Shown: positions 16,460 to 25,182, numbered from the stretch's first letter. The stretch: 54,038 nt of DNA from an uncultured Faecalibacterium sp. (GCA_944386015.1 CALWZK010000008.1:1-54038), one strand, 5' to 3'. The notes: generated from the sequence alone by a model not told the origin. Translations and numbers: made by a program.

Positions 16460-17064
16460 AAATCTATCTTCTGCGCCACGGTGTCACCATCTACAACACC
16501 GAAAAGCGCTATCAGGGGCAGCGGGATATCCCCCTGTCCACCCAGGGCCGGGCGGCGCTGCGCCGGGCCGATTTTACCCCCGAGGTGGTGTATGTCAGCC
16601 CCATGACCCGGGCCCGGCAGACCGCCGCGGTTCTGTTTCCTGACTCCAGGCTGGTGATTGTCCCCGGCCTGCGGGAGATGGACTTCGGCACCTTTGAGGG
16701 GCGCAACTATGTGGAGATGGAGAACGACCCCGACTACCTGGCCTGGGTGGCCTCCAACTGCGAGAGCCCCTGCCCCGACGGGGAGAAAAAAGAGGACTTC
16801 GCGGCCCGGTCCTGCGGGGTGTTCGCCCGGCTGCTGGACCAGGCCTTTGCCGATGGCAAAGACCAGCTGGTGATCCTGGCCCACGGGGGCACCCAGATGT
16901 CGGTGATGGAGCGCTACGCCCTGCCCCGCAAGACCTACCATGAGTGGTGCGGGCCCAACGCCGGGGGCTTTGTGCTGGAAACCGACGCCGACACCTGGAA
17001 AAACCAGCATGTTCTGCACTACCTGGCCACCGTCCAGTACACCAAGCCGGAGGGGACATGCTGA
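16456..17064 (+). CDS. cobC: Histidine phosphatase, probable alpha-ribazole phosphatase
   Basis: Removes the 5' phosphate from alpha-ribazole phosphate or from cobalamin phosphate. 202 residues of the phosphoglycerate-mutase-like fold: catalytic RHG at 7-9 (LLRHGVTIYN), YVSPMTRARQTA, REMDFGTFEG and the second catalytic His in ILAHGGTQMS. Function assigned from the fold plus its position between cobU/cobS and cbiB. GTG start overlapping the previous stop. Confidence 0.85.
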   Translation: MKIYLLRHGVTIYNTEKRYQGQRDIPLSTQGRAALRRADFTPEVVYVSPMTRARQTAAVLFPDSRLVIVPGLREMDFGTFEGRNYVEMENDPDYLAWVASNCESPCPDGEKKEDFAARSCGVFARLLDQAFADGKDQLVILAHGGTQMSVMERYALPRKTYHEWCGPNAGGFVLETDADTWKNQHVLHYLATVQYTKPEGTC

Positions 17065-18026
17065 CGGCGCTGGCGGTGCTGGGGGGCTTCGGGCTGGATC
17101 TGCTGCTGGCCGACCCGGCCTGGATGCCCCACCCGGTGGTGCTGATGGGGAAAATCATTGCCCGGCTGGAAAAGCTGCTGCGGCGGCTGTTCCCCGACAC
17201 CCCCGGCGGCCAGTTGGCCGCGGGACGGGTGCTGGCGGCGGTGCTGCCTCTGGGCACCTTTGCCCTGACGGCGGCGGTCTGCGCCCTGGCCTATTGGGTT
17301 CACCCGGTGCTGGGCTTTGGGGTGGAGCTGGTCTGGTGCTGGCAGGCTTTGGCCCTGCGGGGCCTGGCGGACGAGAGCAGCCGGGTTTACCCGCCCTTGA
17401 AGGCGGGGGACCTGCCGGCGGCCCGGCGCCAGGTGAGCCGGATTGTGGGCCGGGACACCGCCGCCCTGACATCCGAAGGGGTGGCCAAGGCTGCGGTGGA
17501 AACGGTGGCCGAGAACTTCTCGGACGGTGTGCTGGCCCCGCTGCTGTATCTGCTGATCGGCGGGGCACCTTTGGGCCTGGCCTATAAGGCCATCAACACC
17601 ATGGACAGCATGGTGGGCTACAAGAACGAGAAATATCTCTATTTTGGCCGGGCGGCGGCCCATCTGGACGACGCCGCCAACTGGGTTCCCTCCCGGGCGG
17701 CGGCCCTGTTCTGGATTGCCGCCTCGGCGCTGGCCGGCTTTGACGGCAAAAACGCCTTCCGCATCTGGCGGCGGGACCGCCGGCGCCATGCCAGCCCCAA
17801 CTCGGCCCAGACCGAATCGGCCTGCGCCGGGGCCCTGGGGGTCCAGCTGGCGGGCCCGGCCTGGTATTTCGGGGAATATTATGACAAGCCCACCATCGGC
17901 GACCCCGATCGCCCGGTGGAGCCCGAGGACATTCTGCGGGCCGACCACATCCTCTATCTGGCGGGCTTTCTGGCCCTGGGGGTGGGTCTGGCCCTCCGTC
18001 TGGGCCTCTGGCTGGTGCTGAGGTAA
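17058..18026 (+). CDS. cbiB: Adenosylcobinamide-phosphate synthase
   Basis: Membrane protein that attaches aminopropanol (phosphate) to adenosylcobyric acid. 322 residues. The conserved N-terminus GFGLDLLLADPAWMPHPVVLMG is followed by ETVAENFSDGVLAPLLY and the AYKAINTMDSMVGYKNEKY block, then PNSAQTESACAGALGVQL. Several hydrophobic spans. Overlaps cobC by seven bases. Confidence 0.93.
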   Translation: MLTALAVLGGFGLDLLLADPAWMPHPVVLMGKIIARLEKLLRRLFPDTPGGQLAAGRVLAAVLPLGTFALTAAVCALAYWVHPVLGFGVELVWCWQALALRGLADESSRVYPPLKAGDLPAARRQVSRIVGRDTAALTSEGVAKAAVETVAENFSDGVLAPLLYLLIGGAPLGLAYKAINTMDSMVGYKNEKYLYFGRAAAHLDDAANWVPSRAAALFWIAASALAGFDGKNAFRIWRRDRRRHASPNSAQTESACAGALGVQLAGPAWYFGEYYDKPTIGDPDRPVEPEDILRADHILYLAGFLALGVGLALRLGLWLVLR

Positions 18027-18031
18027 TAGCG

Positions 18032-19102
18032 ATGAACAAGGAAATCAAACTGACCCACGGGGGAGACTGGGCGGGCTTTGCGGCCCAGTATGGCGCCGAA
18101 GCCCCCCTGCTGGATTGTTCGGCCAATGTGAGCCCCCTGGGGCTGCCGGCGGGGGTGGCCAAAGCCCTGGCCGACTGCGTTGACCGGTGCAGCCGCTACC
18201 CCGACCCCCTCTGCCGGGCCCTCTGCGGGGCCATCGGGGAGGCGGAAGGGGTGCCCGCTGAATGGGTGCTCTGCGGCAACGGCGCCGCCGACCTGATCTG
18301 GCGGGCCGCCCTGGCCCTGAAGCCCGCCCGGGCCCTGGTGACTGCCCCCACCTTTGCCGAGTATCAGGCGGCGCTGGAGGCGGCGGGCTGCCGGGTGGAG
18401 GCTTACCGCCTGCGGGAAGAAAACGATTTTGCCCTGGATGAAGCCTTCCTCCCGGCCATCCGGCCCGGGGTGGGGATGGTGTTCCTCTGCGAGCCCAACA
18501 ACCCCACCGGCCGCACCACCCCCCGGCCCCTGCTGGAGCGGGTTCTGGCCCGCTGCCGGGAGGCAGGGGCGGTGCTGGTGGTGGACGAGTGCTTCGGGGA
18601 CTTTCTGGAGGACCCTGCCGCCCACACCCTGAAAGGCAGCCTGGCAAACTACCCCAACCTGGTGATCCTGAAAGCCTTCACCAAGATTTACGGGATGGCG
18701 GGGGTCCGGCTGGGGTACCTGCTGGGGTCGGATGAAGGCCTGCTGGACCGGCTGCGCCGGGCGGGGCAGCCCTGGGCTGTGTCCACCCCGGCCCAGGAGG
18801 CGGGGCTGGCGGCTCTGCAGGAGACTGAATATGTCCGGCAGGTCCGGGCCCTGATCGCCCGCCAGCGGCCCATCCTGGCCGCCGGGCTGCGGGCTCTGGG
18901 CTGCCGGGTGGTGGAAGGGGAGGCCAACTACCTGCTGTTCCGCTGCGAGACGCCCCTGATCCAGCCGCTGCGCCGGCGGGGGATTCTGCTGCGCAGCTGC
19001 GGCAACTACGAGGGCCTGGACGACACCTGGTACCGGACGGCGGTCCGCACCGGGCCGGAAAACGCCCGCCTGCTGGCGGCCATCAAGGAGGTGCTGGGAT
19101 GA
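18032..19102 (+). CDS. cobD: Threonine-phosphate decarboxylase (class I/II aminotransferase fold)
   Basis: PLP enzyme producing aminopropanol phosphate for CbiB. 356 residues: THGGD near the N-terminus, DCSANVSPLGLP, CGNGAADLIWRA, CEPNNPTGRTT, and the PLP lysine in LKAFTKIYGMAGVRLGY. Closely related to histidinol-phosphate aminotransferases; the N-terminal GGD and the position directly after cbiB favour CobD. Confidence 0.9.
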   Translation: MNKEIKLTHGGDWAGFAAQYGAEAPLLDCSANVSPLGLPAGVAKALADCVDRCSRYPDPLCRALCGAIGEAEGVPAEWVLCGNGAADLIWRAALALKPARALVTAPTFAEYQAALEAAGCRVEAYRLREENDFALDEAFLPAIRPGVGMVFLCEPNNPTGRTTPRPLLERVLARCREAGAVLVVDECFGDFLEDPAAHTLKGSLANYPNLVILKAFTKIYGMAGVRLGYLLGSDEGLLDRLRRAGQPWAVSTPAQEAGLAALQETEYVRQVRALIARQRPILAAGLRALGCRVVEGEANYLLFRCETPLIQPLRRRGILLRSCGNYEGLDDTWYRTAVRTGPENARLLAAIKEVLG

Positions 19103-20580
19103 GCAAGACCCGCTGCATCATGGTGCAGGGCACCATGTCGGGGGCAGGCAAGAGCCTGCTGTGCACTGCACTGTGCCGGATTTTCCACCAGGACGGCCTG
19201 CGGTGCGCCCCCTTCAAGAGCCAGAACATGGCCCTCAACAGCTATGTCACCCGGGACGGCCTGGAGATGGGCCGGGCCCAGGTGGTCCAGGCCATGGCCG
19301 CCGGCCGGGAGCCGGATGTGCGTATGAACCCCATCCTGCTGAAACCCTGCAGCGATGTGGGCAGCCAGGTGATTGTCAACGGGGAGGTGCGGGGCCAGAT
19401 GCCGGCCCGGGACTATTTCCGGTACAAAAAGCAGCTGGTGCCCGAGATCCTGGCGGCTTACCGGAGCCTGGCGGCGGAAAACGATGTGATTGTCATCGAG
19501 GGGGCGGGCAGCCCCGCCGAGATCAACCTGAAGTCGGAGGATATCGTCAACATGGGCCTGGCCAAACTGGTGGACGCGCCGGTGCTGCTGGCGGGGGATA
19601 TCGACCGGGGCGGGGTGTTTGCCCAGCTTTACGGCACAGTGGCCCTGCTGGAGCCTGAGGAGCGGGCCCGGATCAAGGGCCTGGTCATCAACAAGTTCCG
19701 GGGGGATGTGGAGATTCTCCGCCCCGGCCTGGGCTTTTTGGAACAAAAGACCGGCGTGACGGTGGTGGGTGTGGTGCCCTATGTCCCCACCCAGATCGAC
19801 GACGAGGATTCCCTGGCCCCCTCTTTGAGCCAGACTCAGGCCCACAAGCCTCTGGACGCGGCGGTGATCCGGCTGCCCCGGATCTCCAATTTTACCGATT
19901 TCTCCCCCCTGGAGCAGCACCCGCTGCTGGGGGTGCGGTATGTGAGCCGCCCGGCCGAGCTGGGCACCCCCGACGTGGTGATCCTGCCGGGGACCAAGAG
20001 CACCCTGGACGATCTGGCCTGGCTGCGGCAGAGCGGCCTGGAAGCCGCCATCCTGAAACTGGCCGCCGCCGGGGTGCCGGTGGTGGGGATCTGCGGGGGC
20101 TACCAGATGCTGGGCCGCACCCTCTCGGACCCCCAGGGCACCGAGGGGGGCACCCCCGGTGCCGTCTGCCGGGGGCTGGGGCTGCTGCCGGTGGATACCG
20201 TCTTCACCCCCCAAAAGACCCGCACCCGGGTGGAGGCCCAGGCGCTGGCGGGGCCCTTTGCCGGGGCCCGGCTGGAGGGCTATGAGATCCACATGGGCCG
20301 GACCACCGTGGAGGGCGACCCCTTCTGCCGGCTGGCCGACGGCCGGGCCGAGGGCTGCGCGGCGGGCCGCGTCTGCGGCACCTACCTCCACGGTCTCTTT
20401 GACACCGGCGAAGCCACCGCCAAACTGGCGGACGCCCTGTGCCGGGCCAAGGGCATTGACCCGGCCCGGGCCCGGCCGGTTTCCCACCGGGCTTTTCAGG
20501 AACAGGAGTTTGACCGTCTGGCCGCCGCAGTCCGGGGCGCGCTGGATCTGGATGCCATTTACCGGATGATGGAGGGCTGA
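19099..20580 (+). CDS. cbiP: Cobyric acid synthase
   Basis: Glutamine- and ATP-dependent amidation of the b, d, e and g side chains of adenosylcobyrinate diamide. 493 residues: MVQGTMSGAGKS P-loop near the N-terminus, FKSQNMALNSYVT, EGAGSPAEINL, GDIDRGGVFA, and a C-terminal glutamine amidotransferase domain with the nucleophile Cys in GICGGYQMLG and His in YEIHMG. Also known as cobQ. ATGA overlap with cobD. Confidence 0.95.
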   Translation: MSKTRCIMVQGTMSGAGKSLLCTALCRIFHQDGLRCAPFKSQNMALNSYVTRDGLEMGRAQVVQAMAAGREPDVRMNPILLKPCSDVGSQVIVNGEVRGQMPARDYFRYKKQLVPEILAAYRSLAAENDVIVIEGAGSPAEINLKSEDIVNMGLAKLVDAPVLLAGDIDRGGVFAQLYGTVALLEPEERARIKGLVINKFRGDVEILRPGLGFLEQKTGVTVVGVVPYVPTQIDDEDSLAPSLSQTQAHKPLDAAVIRLPRISNFTDFSPLEQHPLLGVRYVSRPAELGTPDVVILPGTKSTLDDLAWLRQSGLEAAILKLAAAGVPVVGICGGYQMLGRTLSDPQGTEGGTPGAVCRGLGLLPVDTVFTPQKTRTRVEAQALAGPFAGARLEGYEIHMGRTTVEGDPFCRLADGRAEGCAAGRVCGTYLHGLFDTGEATAKLADALCRAKGIDPARARPVSHRAFQEQEFDRLAAAVRGALDLDAIYRMMEG

Positions 20581-20583
20581 CAC

Positions 20584-21096
20584 ATGGAACTTGGACTGGT
20601 ACACCTCTACTGGGGAGAAGGCAAAGGAAAGACCACTGCGGCCATGGGCCTGGCCCTGCGAGCCCTGGGCAACGGCTGCCGGGTGGTGGTGGTGCAGTTC
20701 CTGAAAGGGGCTGACACCGGGGAAATCCCCCTGCTGCGGCAGCTGGGGGCCCAGGTCTACCGGGGCAAGGCGGGGCAGAAGTTTGTCTTTCAGATGAACG
20801 AAGAGGAAAAGGCCGCCACCCGGGCGCTGCAGAACGAAAACCTCAAGGCGGCCCTGGACTGCCCGGCGGACCTGCTGGTGCTGGACGAAGCCTGCGCCGC
20901 CTGGGAACTGAACATGGTGGACCGTGACCTGCTGGAGCAGGCGGTCCGCCACCGCCCGGCGGGGCAGGAAGTGGTCCTCACCGGCCGCCGCCCGGCCCCC
21001 TGGATGGAGGACCTGGCCGACTATTCCACCGAGATGCGCTGCTGGCGGCATCCCTATGAAAAGGGCGTCCAGGCCCGGAAAGGGGTGGAATTTTGA
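20584..21096 (+). CDS. cobA: Corrinoid adenosyltransferase, BtuR/CobA type
   Basis: Transfers the adenosyl group from ATP to reduced cobalt. 170 residues: P-loop GEGKGKTTAA near 12-20, VVVQFLKG, LLVLDEACAAWELNMVD and LTGRRPAPWMEDLADY are signature segments. Also called CobO/BtuR. Starts three bases after the cbiP stop. Confidence 0.93.
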   Translation: MELGLVHLYWGEGKGKTTAAMGLALRALGNGCRVVVVQFLKGADTGEIPLLRQLGAQVYRGKAGQKFVFQMNEEEKAATRALQNENLKAALDCPADLLVLDEACAAWELNMVDRDLLEQAVRHRPAGQEVVLTGRRPAPWMEDLADYSTEMRCWRHPYEKGVQARKGVEF

Positions 21097-21773
21097 GCGA
21101 ACATCTGCACACTTTGCCGGGGGATATTGAGCGCACCAGCCTGTCCATCATTGCGCAGGAACTGGCCGATCTGGGCCTGACCCCGGCTGCCGAAAACGAG
21201 GCGGTGGTCCGGCGGGTGGTCCATGCCACCGCCGACTTTGACTACGCCAAAAACCTCCGGTTCACCCCGGGGGCGGTGGCCAAAGGGGTGGCGGCCCTGG
21301 CCGCCGGCGCCCCCATCGTCACCGACACCAACATGGCCCTGGCGGGGGTCAGCAAGCCGGCCCTGGCCCGGCTGGGGGGCGCTGCCTTCTGCTATATGGC
21401 CGACCCGGCGGTGGCGGCCGCCGCCAAAGAGGCGGACACCACCCGGGCGGTGGCTGCCATGCACCACGCCGCCGCGGTCCATCCCAAGGCTGTGTTTGCG
21501 GTGGGCAACGCCCCCACCGCCCTCTTTGCCCTCTGCGACGCCATGGAGGCGGGGGATTTCCGCCCCGCCCTCATCATCGGGGTGCCGGTGGGCTTTGTGA
21601 ACGTGGTGGAGAGCAAGGAGCGGCTGATGGATCTGTGCCAAAAGCTGGGGGTCCCGGCCATCGCCGCCATGGGCCGAAAAGGGGGCAGCAGCGTGGCGGC
21701 GGCCATCTGCAACGCCCTGGTGTACACCGCCGCCGGCCAGCTGGACCCCGCCGCCCGGGGCTGGCAGGGATGA
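21093..21773 (+). CDS. cbiC: Cobalt-precorrin-8 methylmutase
   Basis: Moves the methyl group from C-11 to C-12, giving cobyrinate. 226 residues; the catalytic His is in VVHATADFDYAKN, followed by IVTDTNMALAG, GNAPTALF, IGVPVGFVNVVESK and the C-terminal RKGGSSVAAAICNAL. The start is a TTG overlapping the cobA stop (TTGA), with AAAGGGGTGG upstream. It is the last recognisable cobalamin gene of the run, although its step falls in the middle of the pathway. Confidence 0.92.
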   Translation: MSEHLHTLPGDIERTSLSIIAQELADLGLTPAAENEAVVRRVVHATADFDYAKNLRFTPGAVAKGVAALAAGAPIVTDTNMALAGVSKPALARLGGAAFCYMADPAVAAAAKEADTTRAVAAMHHAAAVHPKAVFAVGNAPTALFALCDAMEAGDFRPALIIGVPVGFVNVVESKERLMDLCQKLGVPAIAAMGRKGGSSVAAAICNALVYTAAGQLDPAARGWQG

Positions 21774-21789
21774 GGAAAGGAGCAGGCCT

Positions 21790-22527
21790 ATGGAACAAAC
21801 CCAACTGACCCGCTGGCAGGTGCTGAACCGGGACCAGATCAAATACATCGCCATGTTCACCATGCTGCTGAATCACATCGCCAATGTGTTCATGACCCCC
21901 GGCGGGCTGTGGACGATGGTGCTGGAGGACATCGGCTACTTCACCGCCCCGGTGATGTGCTGGTTTCTGGTGGAGGGCTACGGCTACACCCACTCCAAAA
22001 AGCAGTACGCCCTGCGGCTGCTGGGCTTTGCCCTGCTGGCCGAGATTCCCTTCTGCCTGGCCTTCAGCCAGGGGCCGGGGATCAACTTCTTTGCGCTGAA
22101 CATGCTGTTTACCCTGCTGATCTGCTTCGGGATTCTGGTGATCCACGAAAAGATGGCCCCCGGCTTTGTCCGGCGCTGCATCGACGTGGTGCTGGTGCTG
22201 CTGACGGGGGTGCTGAACTGCGACTGGATGCTGCTGGCCCCCTGCTACACCCTGCTGTTCCTCTGGGCCAAAGGGGACAGGCGGCGGGCCTTCGTCGCTT
22301 TTGGCTGGGCCATGGTACTGTTCGGCCTCTTTATGCGGCTGAACCAGTACAGCCTGCCGGCCTCCATCGGCGGCGCCCTGGCGGTGGGGACAGCAGGCTT
22401 CGCCGTCCTGTTCCTCTACAACGGCCGCCGGGCGGAGAAAGGCCGCAAGTTCTCCCAGTGGTTTTTCTATCTGTTTTACCCCGGCCATCTGCTGATTCTG
22501 GCTGTGATCCGGCTGGCTTTGCTGTAA
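21790..22527 (+). CDS. TraX-family integral membrane protein
   Basis: 245 residues with about seven hydrophobic segments. The opening QIKYIAMFTMLLNHIANVF and the later FYLFYPGHLLIL match the TraX family, named for plasmid pilin acetylation but widespread as chromosomal proteins of unknown role. AAAGGAG precedes the ATG, 16 bases after cbiC, so it is probably cotranscribed with the cobalamin genes. No corrinoid link is known to me for this family. Confidence 0.8.
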   Translation: MEQTQLTRWQVLNRDQIKYIAMFTMLLNHIANVFMTPGGLWTMVLEDIGYFTAPVMCWFLVEGYGYTHSKKQYALRLLGFALLAEIPFCLAFSQGPGINFFALNMLFTLLICFGILVIHEKMAPGFVRRCIDVVLVLLTGVLNCDWMLLAPCYTLLFLWAKGDRRRAFVAFGWAMVLFGLFMRLNQYSLPASIGGALAVGTAGFAVLFLYNGRRAEKGRKFSQWFFYLFYPGHLLILAVIRLALL

Positions 22528-22529
22528 CC

Positions 22530-22573
22530 AAAAAAATCCGCATCCCTTCTGCTGAAAGGACGCGGATTTTTTT
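22530..22573. terminator. Bidirectional terminator
   Basis: AAAAAATCCGC and GCGGATTTTTTT form a long stem, with TCC...GGA extending it, between two convergent genes. It ends the cobalamin/TraX unit on one strand and the flavin-protein gene on the other. Confidence 0.9.
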
Positions 22574-22616
22574 ATGCTGCGGGAAGGTATATACGGGAAG
22601 GTAAAAGGGCTGGATC

Positions 22617-23612
22617 TTATAGGTTCAGGCCGGCCTGGGACAGAGCGTCCTTGACGGCATCAATGATGCCCTGGCTGGAGAAGGAAGCGCCGCTGGCCAG
22701 CTCCACATCGGTGGACTGGGCCTTGATGATGGCGTCGGGGATGGTCTGGAAGGCGGGGTCAGAGACGCCGGAGGTCTCACTGTGGGACAGCACTTCGATC
22801 TTGCTGATCTTGTCGCCGTCCACCGTGACCTTCACCTGGATGGGCCCGCCGAAGCCTTCGCCCTCGCCGATGTACTCATTGTCGGCCAGGGTCGTCTCGG
22901 AGGCGGCAGTGTTCTCGGCCGGAGCCTCCATGTAGCCAAAGTGGATGTTCAGCAGCTCGGCGGTCTTTTTGGCCACGTCGGCGCTGACGCCGCCGCAGCG
23001 GGCCAAACGCTTGGGGTCGCTCATCTCGGAGATGCCGGCGGCATCCATAAAGACGGTGACGCTGTCGGAGCAGTTGACGCTCTTGGCCACGGTGGGGGTC
23101 TCCGCCTTGATCTCAGGCTGATAGATGGGCAGGTTGGTGGAGGTGTACCAGCTGTACAGTTCCTTGGTGATGGCCGAAGCGTCATCGGGGGAGCACATCA
23201 GGCCGATGATGGCGGCTGCGCCGCCCAGAGAGCCGCACAGGGAGCCGACGCCGTAACCGGTCTTGCCGTTGACGAACATCTCAGCGGGAATGGCGGTGTA
23301 GGGGAAGCCCACCTTCTCCTTCAGCTCGGTCAGCAGAGCGTTGGCGACGGCAAAGCAGCAGCCGTTCTGATAGAAGCTCTCGTAGCCCAGCTGCTCCACC
23401 CGGTCCAGATCGAACTCACAGTCGGGGTAGGGATGGGCCGGGATGGTGACATCGGCGGCGGTGGCAGAGGCGGCTGCTTCCGAGAAGGCGGCAGAGGATG
23501 CCGCGGTGGAGCTGGCAGGCTGGGAGCAGCCGGCCAGGCCCAGGAAGGTCAGGCCTCCCAGGGAGAGGGCGGTCTGTTTCAGAAATCTTCTGCGGGATTC
23601 AAAGTTGGACAT
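22617..23612 (-). CDS. Exported flavin-binding redox protein with C-GCAxxG-C-C-like domain
   Basis: 331 residues. The N-terminus has a twin-arginine motif (ESRRRFLKQ) and a lipobox-like LGLAGC near 24-29, so export and membrane anchoring are likely. The middle contains QNGCCFAVANALL and GSLCGSLGGAAAIIG, resembling the C_GCAxxG_C_C redox family. The end is an FMN-binding domain with VELASGASFSSQG, the kind of SGA(T/S) site that receives covalent FMN from ApbE. It suggests extracytoplasmic electron transfer; the partner is unknown. AAAGGAG precedes the ATG. Confidence 0.82.
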   Translation of the reverse strand: MSNFESRRRFLKQTALSLGGLTFLGLAGCSQPASSTAASSAAFSEAAASATAADVTIPAHPYPDCEFDLDRVEQLGYESFYQNGCCFAVANALLTELKEKVGFPYTAIPAEMFVNGKTGYGVGSLCGSLGGAAAIIGLMCSPDDASAITKELYSWYTSTNLPIYQPEIKAETPTVAKSVNCSDSVTVFMDAAGISEMSDPKRLARCGGVSADVAKKTAELLNIHFGYMEAPAENTAASETTLADNEYIGEGEGFGGPIQVKVTVDGDKISKIEVLSHSETSGVSDPAFQTIPDAIIKAQSTDVELASGASFSSQGIIDAVKDALSQAGLNL

Positions 23613-23659
23613 GGTGCATCTCCTTTGATGATTGATAAATAAAAATCAATTCTGGAAAT

Positions 23660-23687
23660 ATTGTACACTTTTATTCCCGCATGTCAA
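23660..23687 (-). promoter_or_regulatory. Promoter of the exported flavin protein gene
   Basis: On the minus strand TTGACA (23682-23687), a 16-base spacer and TACAAT (23660-23665), about 50 bases before the start codon. Confidence 0.7.
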
Positions 23688-23816
23688 ATGAAATTTTATG
23701 CGAAATGCATCGAATTGCGAAACAAGGTCCTCCGCAGAATTCAAAAAACAACGATGGCACAATGCAAATAGACAATCCTTTACAAGTGGGTTACAAAATG
23801 GGCTGCTGCAAAAAGA

Positions 23817-23851
23817 AAACCGCCTGAAAACCTACGTTCTCAGGCGGTTTT
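23817..23851 (-). terminator. Terminator of the displaced tRNA gene
   Basis: AACCGCCTGA and TCAGGCGGTT pair around a 12-base loop; on the minus strand TTTTCTTTTT follows. It lies directly beyond the tRNA 3' fragment and is the host tRNA's original terminator. Confidence 0.8.
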
Positions 23852-23854
23852 TGA

Positions 23855-23883
23855 TGGAGCGGGTAATCGGAATCGAACCGTCG
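23855..23883 (-). other. tRNA 3' fragment, probable attL (tRNA-Gly)
   Basis: On the minus strand GGTTCGATTCC followed by GATTACCCGCTCCA is a T-arm plus acceptor 3' strand with encoded CCA. Discriminator U and the acceptor TACCCGC fit tRNA-Gly (5' GCGGGTA). No anticodon or D-arm lies upstream, and the T-stem pairing breaks after about three bases, which places the crossover there. The whole tRNA should lie at the other prophage end, outside the window. Confidence 0.75.
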
Positions 23884-23989
23884 TCCCAATTTTTATACAC
23901 AGGTATGAGATTGAAACTATATCGTAAAATCGCTATTTTGTTGTGATTTTTACCAATGTGTTTGGATTCGTACCAATACGCAAAAAATA

Positions 23990-24013
23990 AAAGTGCGGTA
24001 CAAAGTGCGGTAC
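23990..24013. repeat. Tandem 12-bp repeat between attL and integrase gene
   Basis: AAAGTGCGGTAC occurs twice without a gap, ending just before the integrase stop codon; TACCAAT also occurs twice at about 23950-23976. The position suits arm-type integrase or excisionase sites. Inference only. Confidence 0.55.
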
Positions 24014-24017
24014 TGGA

Positions 24018-25157
24018 TCAGCCGTGGGCCTGCTTGAATGCCTCGGTGCTGGCCTGGGCAAGCTGCTCCCGCTGGCCCTCCACTTCATGGCCATAGACAC
24101 CCTGGGTGTCCATGTTTTTGCTGTGGCCCACCAGCAGCTTCAGCTGGCCGTCGTTCATCGCTGCTGCATTGACGCTGACAAACGTGTGCCGCAGCTCATA
24201 GAGGCTGACAGGAGGATCGATCCCGTTGGCTGCCTGGTAGCGCTTCCAACGGCGGTACAAGGCCCGCTCGGATCCGACGGGAAAGAGCGGGGTGGCATAG
24301 TTGATCTCGATCCCGGAAGCATGGAGAAGATCCACCTGAGCTTCATAGGCCGCGCGGGCGTCGGCGTTCATATCGAAAGACCGGACGGCGTTTTCGTTTT
24401 TGCCCTGGGTGGTTTCGTTGTGGATATTGATGGAGCGCCGGAGGTTGACAGTGTTGCCTTTGATGTCGCCGTAGTAGAGGCCAACCAGTTCGCCAGGCCG
24501 CACACCGGTGGCAACGACAAACCGATAAGCATAGATGAAATCGTCGAAAATGGTTTTTTTGTGCCAGCTGCGGGTGTCCACAGAGAACAGGATCTGCAGC
24601 GCGGTGGGCTGAAGGATCTTTTTCCCACACAGCCGTGCGCCCTTTGGAATGGACAAATTTTCGGGGAAAAGGGTGGTGTACTTGTGGAAGCGGCACCACT
24701 TGAGGAAGGAACGCTCCACAGATCGGATGCCCTGCAGGGTCTTTTTGCTCAGGGGCCGGCCCAGGGGCTTGCGCTGCCGGTCCTTTTTCAGGCAGCCCTG
24801 TTTGTAAGCCTTATTCAGGACGGTCTGCAGGTGCCCCTCGTTCAGATCTCCGATTTTCAGAGCGCCGCAGACCGGGAGAATATAGTATTCACCATATTTC
24901 CGGCATTCGCTCAGGTAGGATGTCCCGGCGGTAGCAGCCAGCTCTTCCAGCCAGTCGGCATAAAGCCTGGACACCTTGGTGGATGTGTTGGCGATCCCGT
25001 CATCCAGCCAGGCGTCCGCCTTTGCGTTGGCTTCCCGCTGACCGGTGCGGCCTGGCTTAAAGCTGTAAAAGCTGCGGCGCTTGCCGTCCTTTTGCACATC
25101 AATTTTCCAGCGGCCCTGTTTTTCCTGCCAGGCAGCGGTATTTGTTCGCTTTCCCAT
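24018..25157 (-). CDS. int: Tyrosine-type phage integrase
   Basis: Catalyses integration and excision at the tRNA site. 379 residues: an N-terminal arm-binding part, a SAM-like core-binding domain (about 60-160) and the catalytic domain with Arg220 (ATGVRPGEL), Arg323 (YELRHTF; the usual first His of this box is Tyr320), His345 (VGHS) and nucleophile Tyr355 (GVYGHE). Start at 25157 chosen because AAGGAGG precedes it. It points toward the attachment site, which is the usual layout. Confidence 0.93.
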   Translation of the reverse strand: MGKRTNTAAWQEKQGRWKIDVQKDGKRRSFYSFKPGRTGQREANAKADAWLDDGIANTSTKVSRLYADWLEELAATAGTSYLSECRKYGEYYILPVCGALKIGDLNEGHLQTVLNKAYKQGCLKKDRQRKPLGRPLSKKTLQGIRSVERSFLKWCRFHKYTTLFPENLSIPKGARLCGKKILQPTALQILFSVDTRSWHKKTIFDDFIYAYRFVVATGVRPGELVGLYYGDIKGNTVNLRRSINIHNETTQGKNENAVRSFDMNADARAAYEAQVDLLHASGIEINYATPLFPVGSERALYRRWKRYQAANGIDPPVSLYELRHTFVSVNAAAMNDGQLKLLVGHSKNMDTQGVYGHEVEGQREQLAQASTEAFKQAHG

Positions 25158-25182
25158 AAAAATCCTCCTTGGGTGGGTATGA

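Noticed and set aside
22651-23642. Plus-strand frames opposite the flavin protein
   Set aside because: Antisense shadows; the minus strand has a promoter, ribosome binding site, signal peptide and domains.
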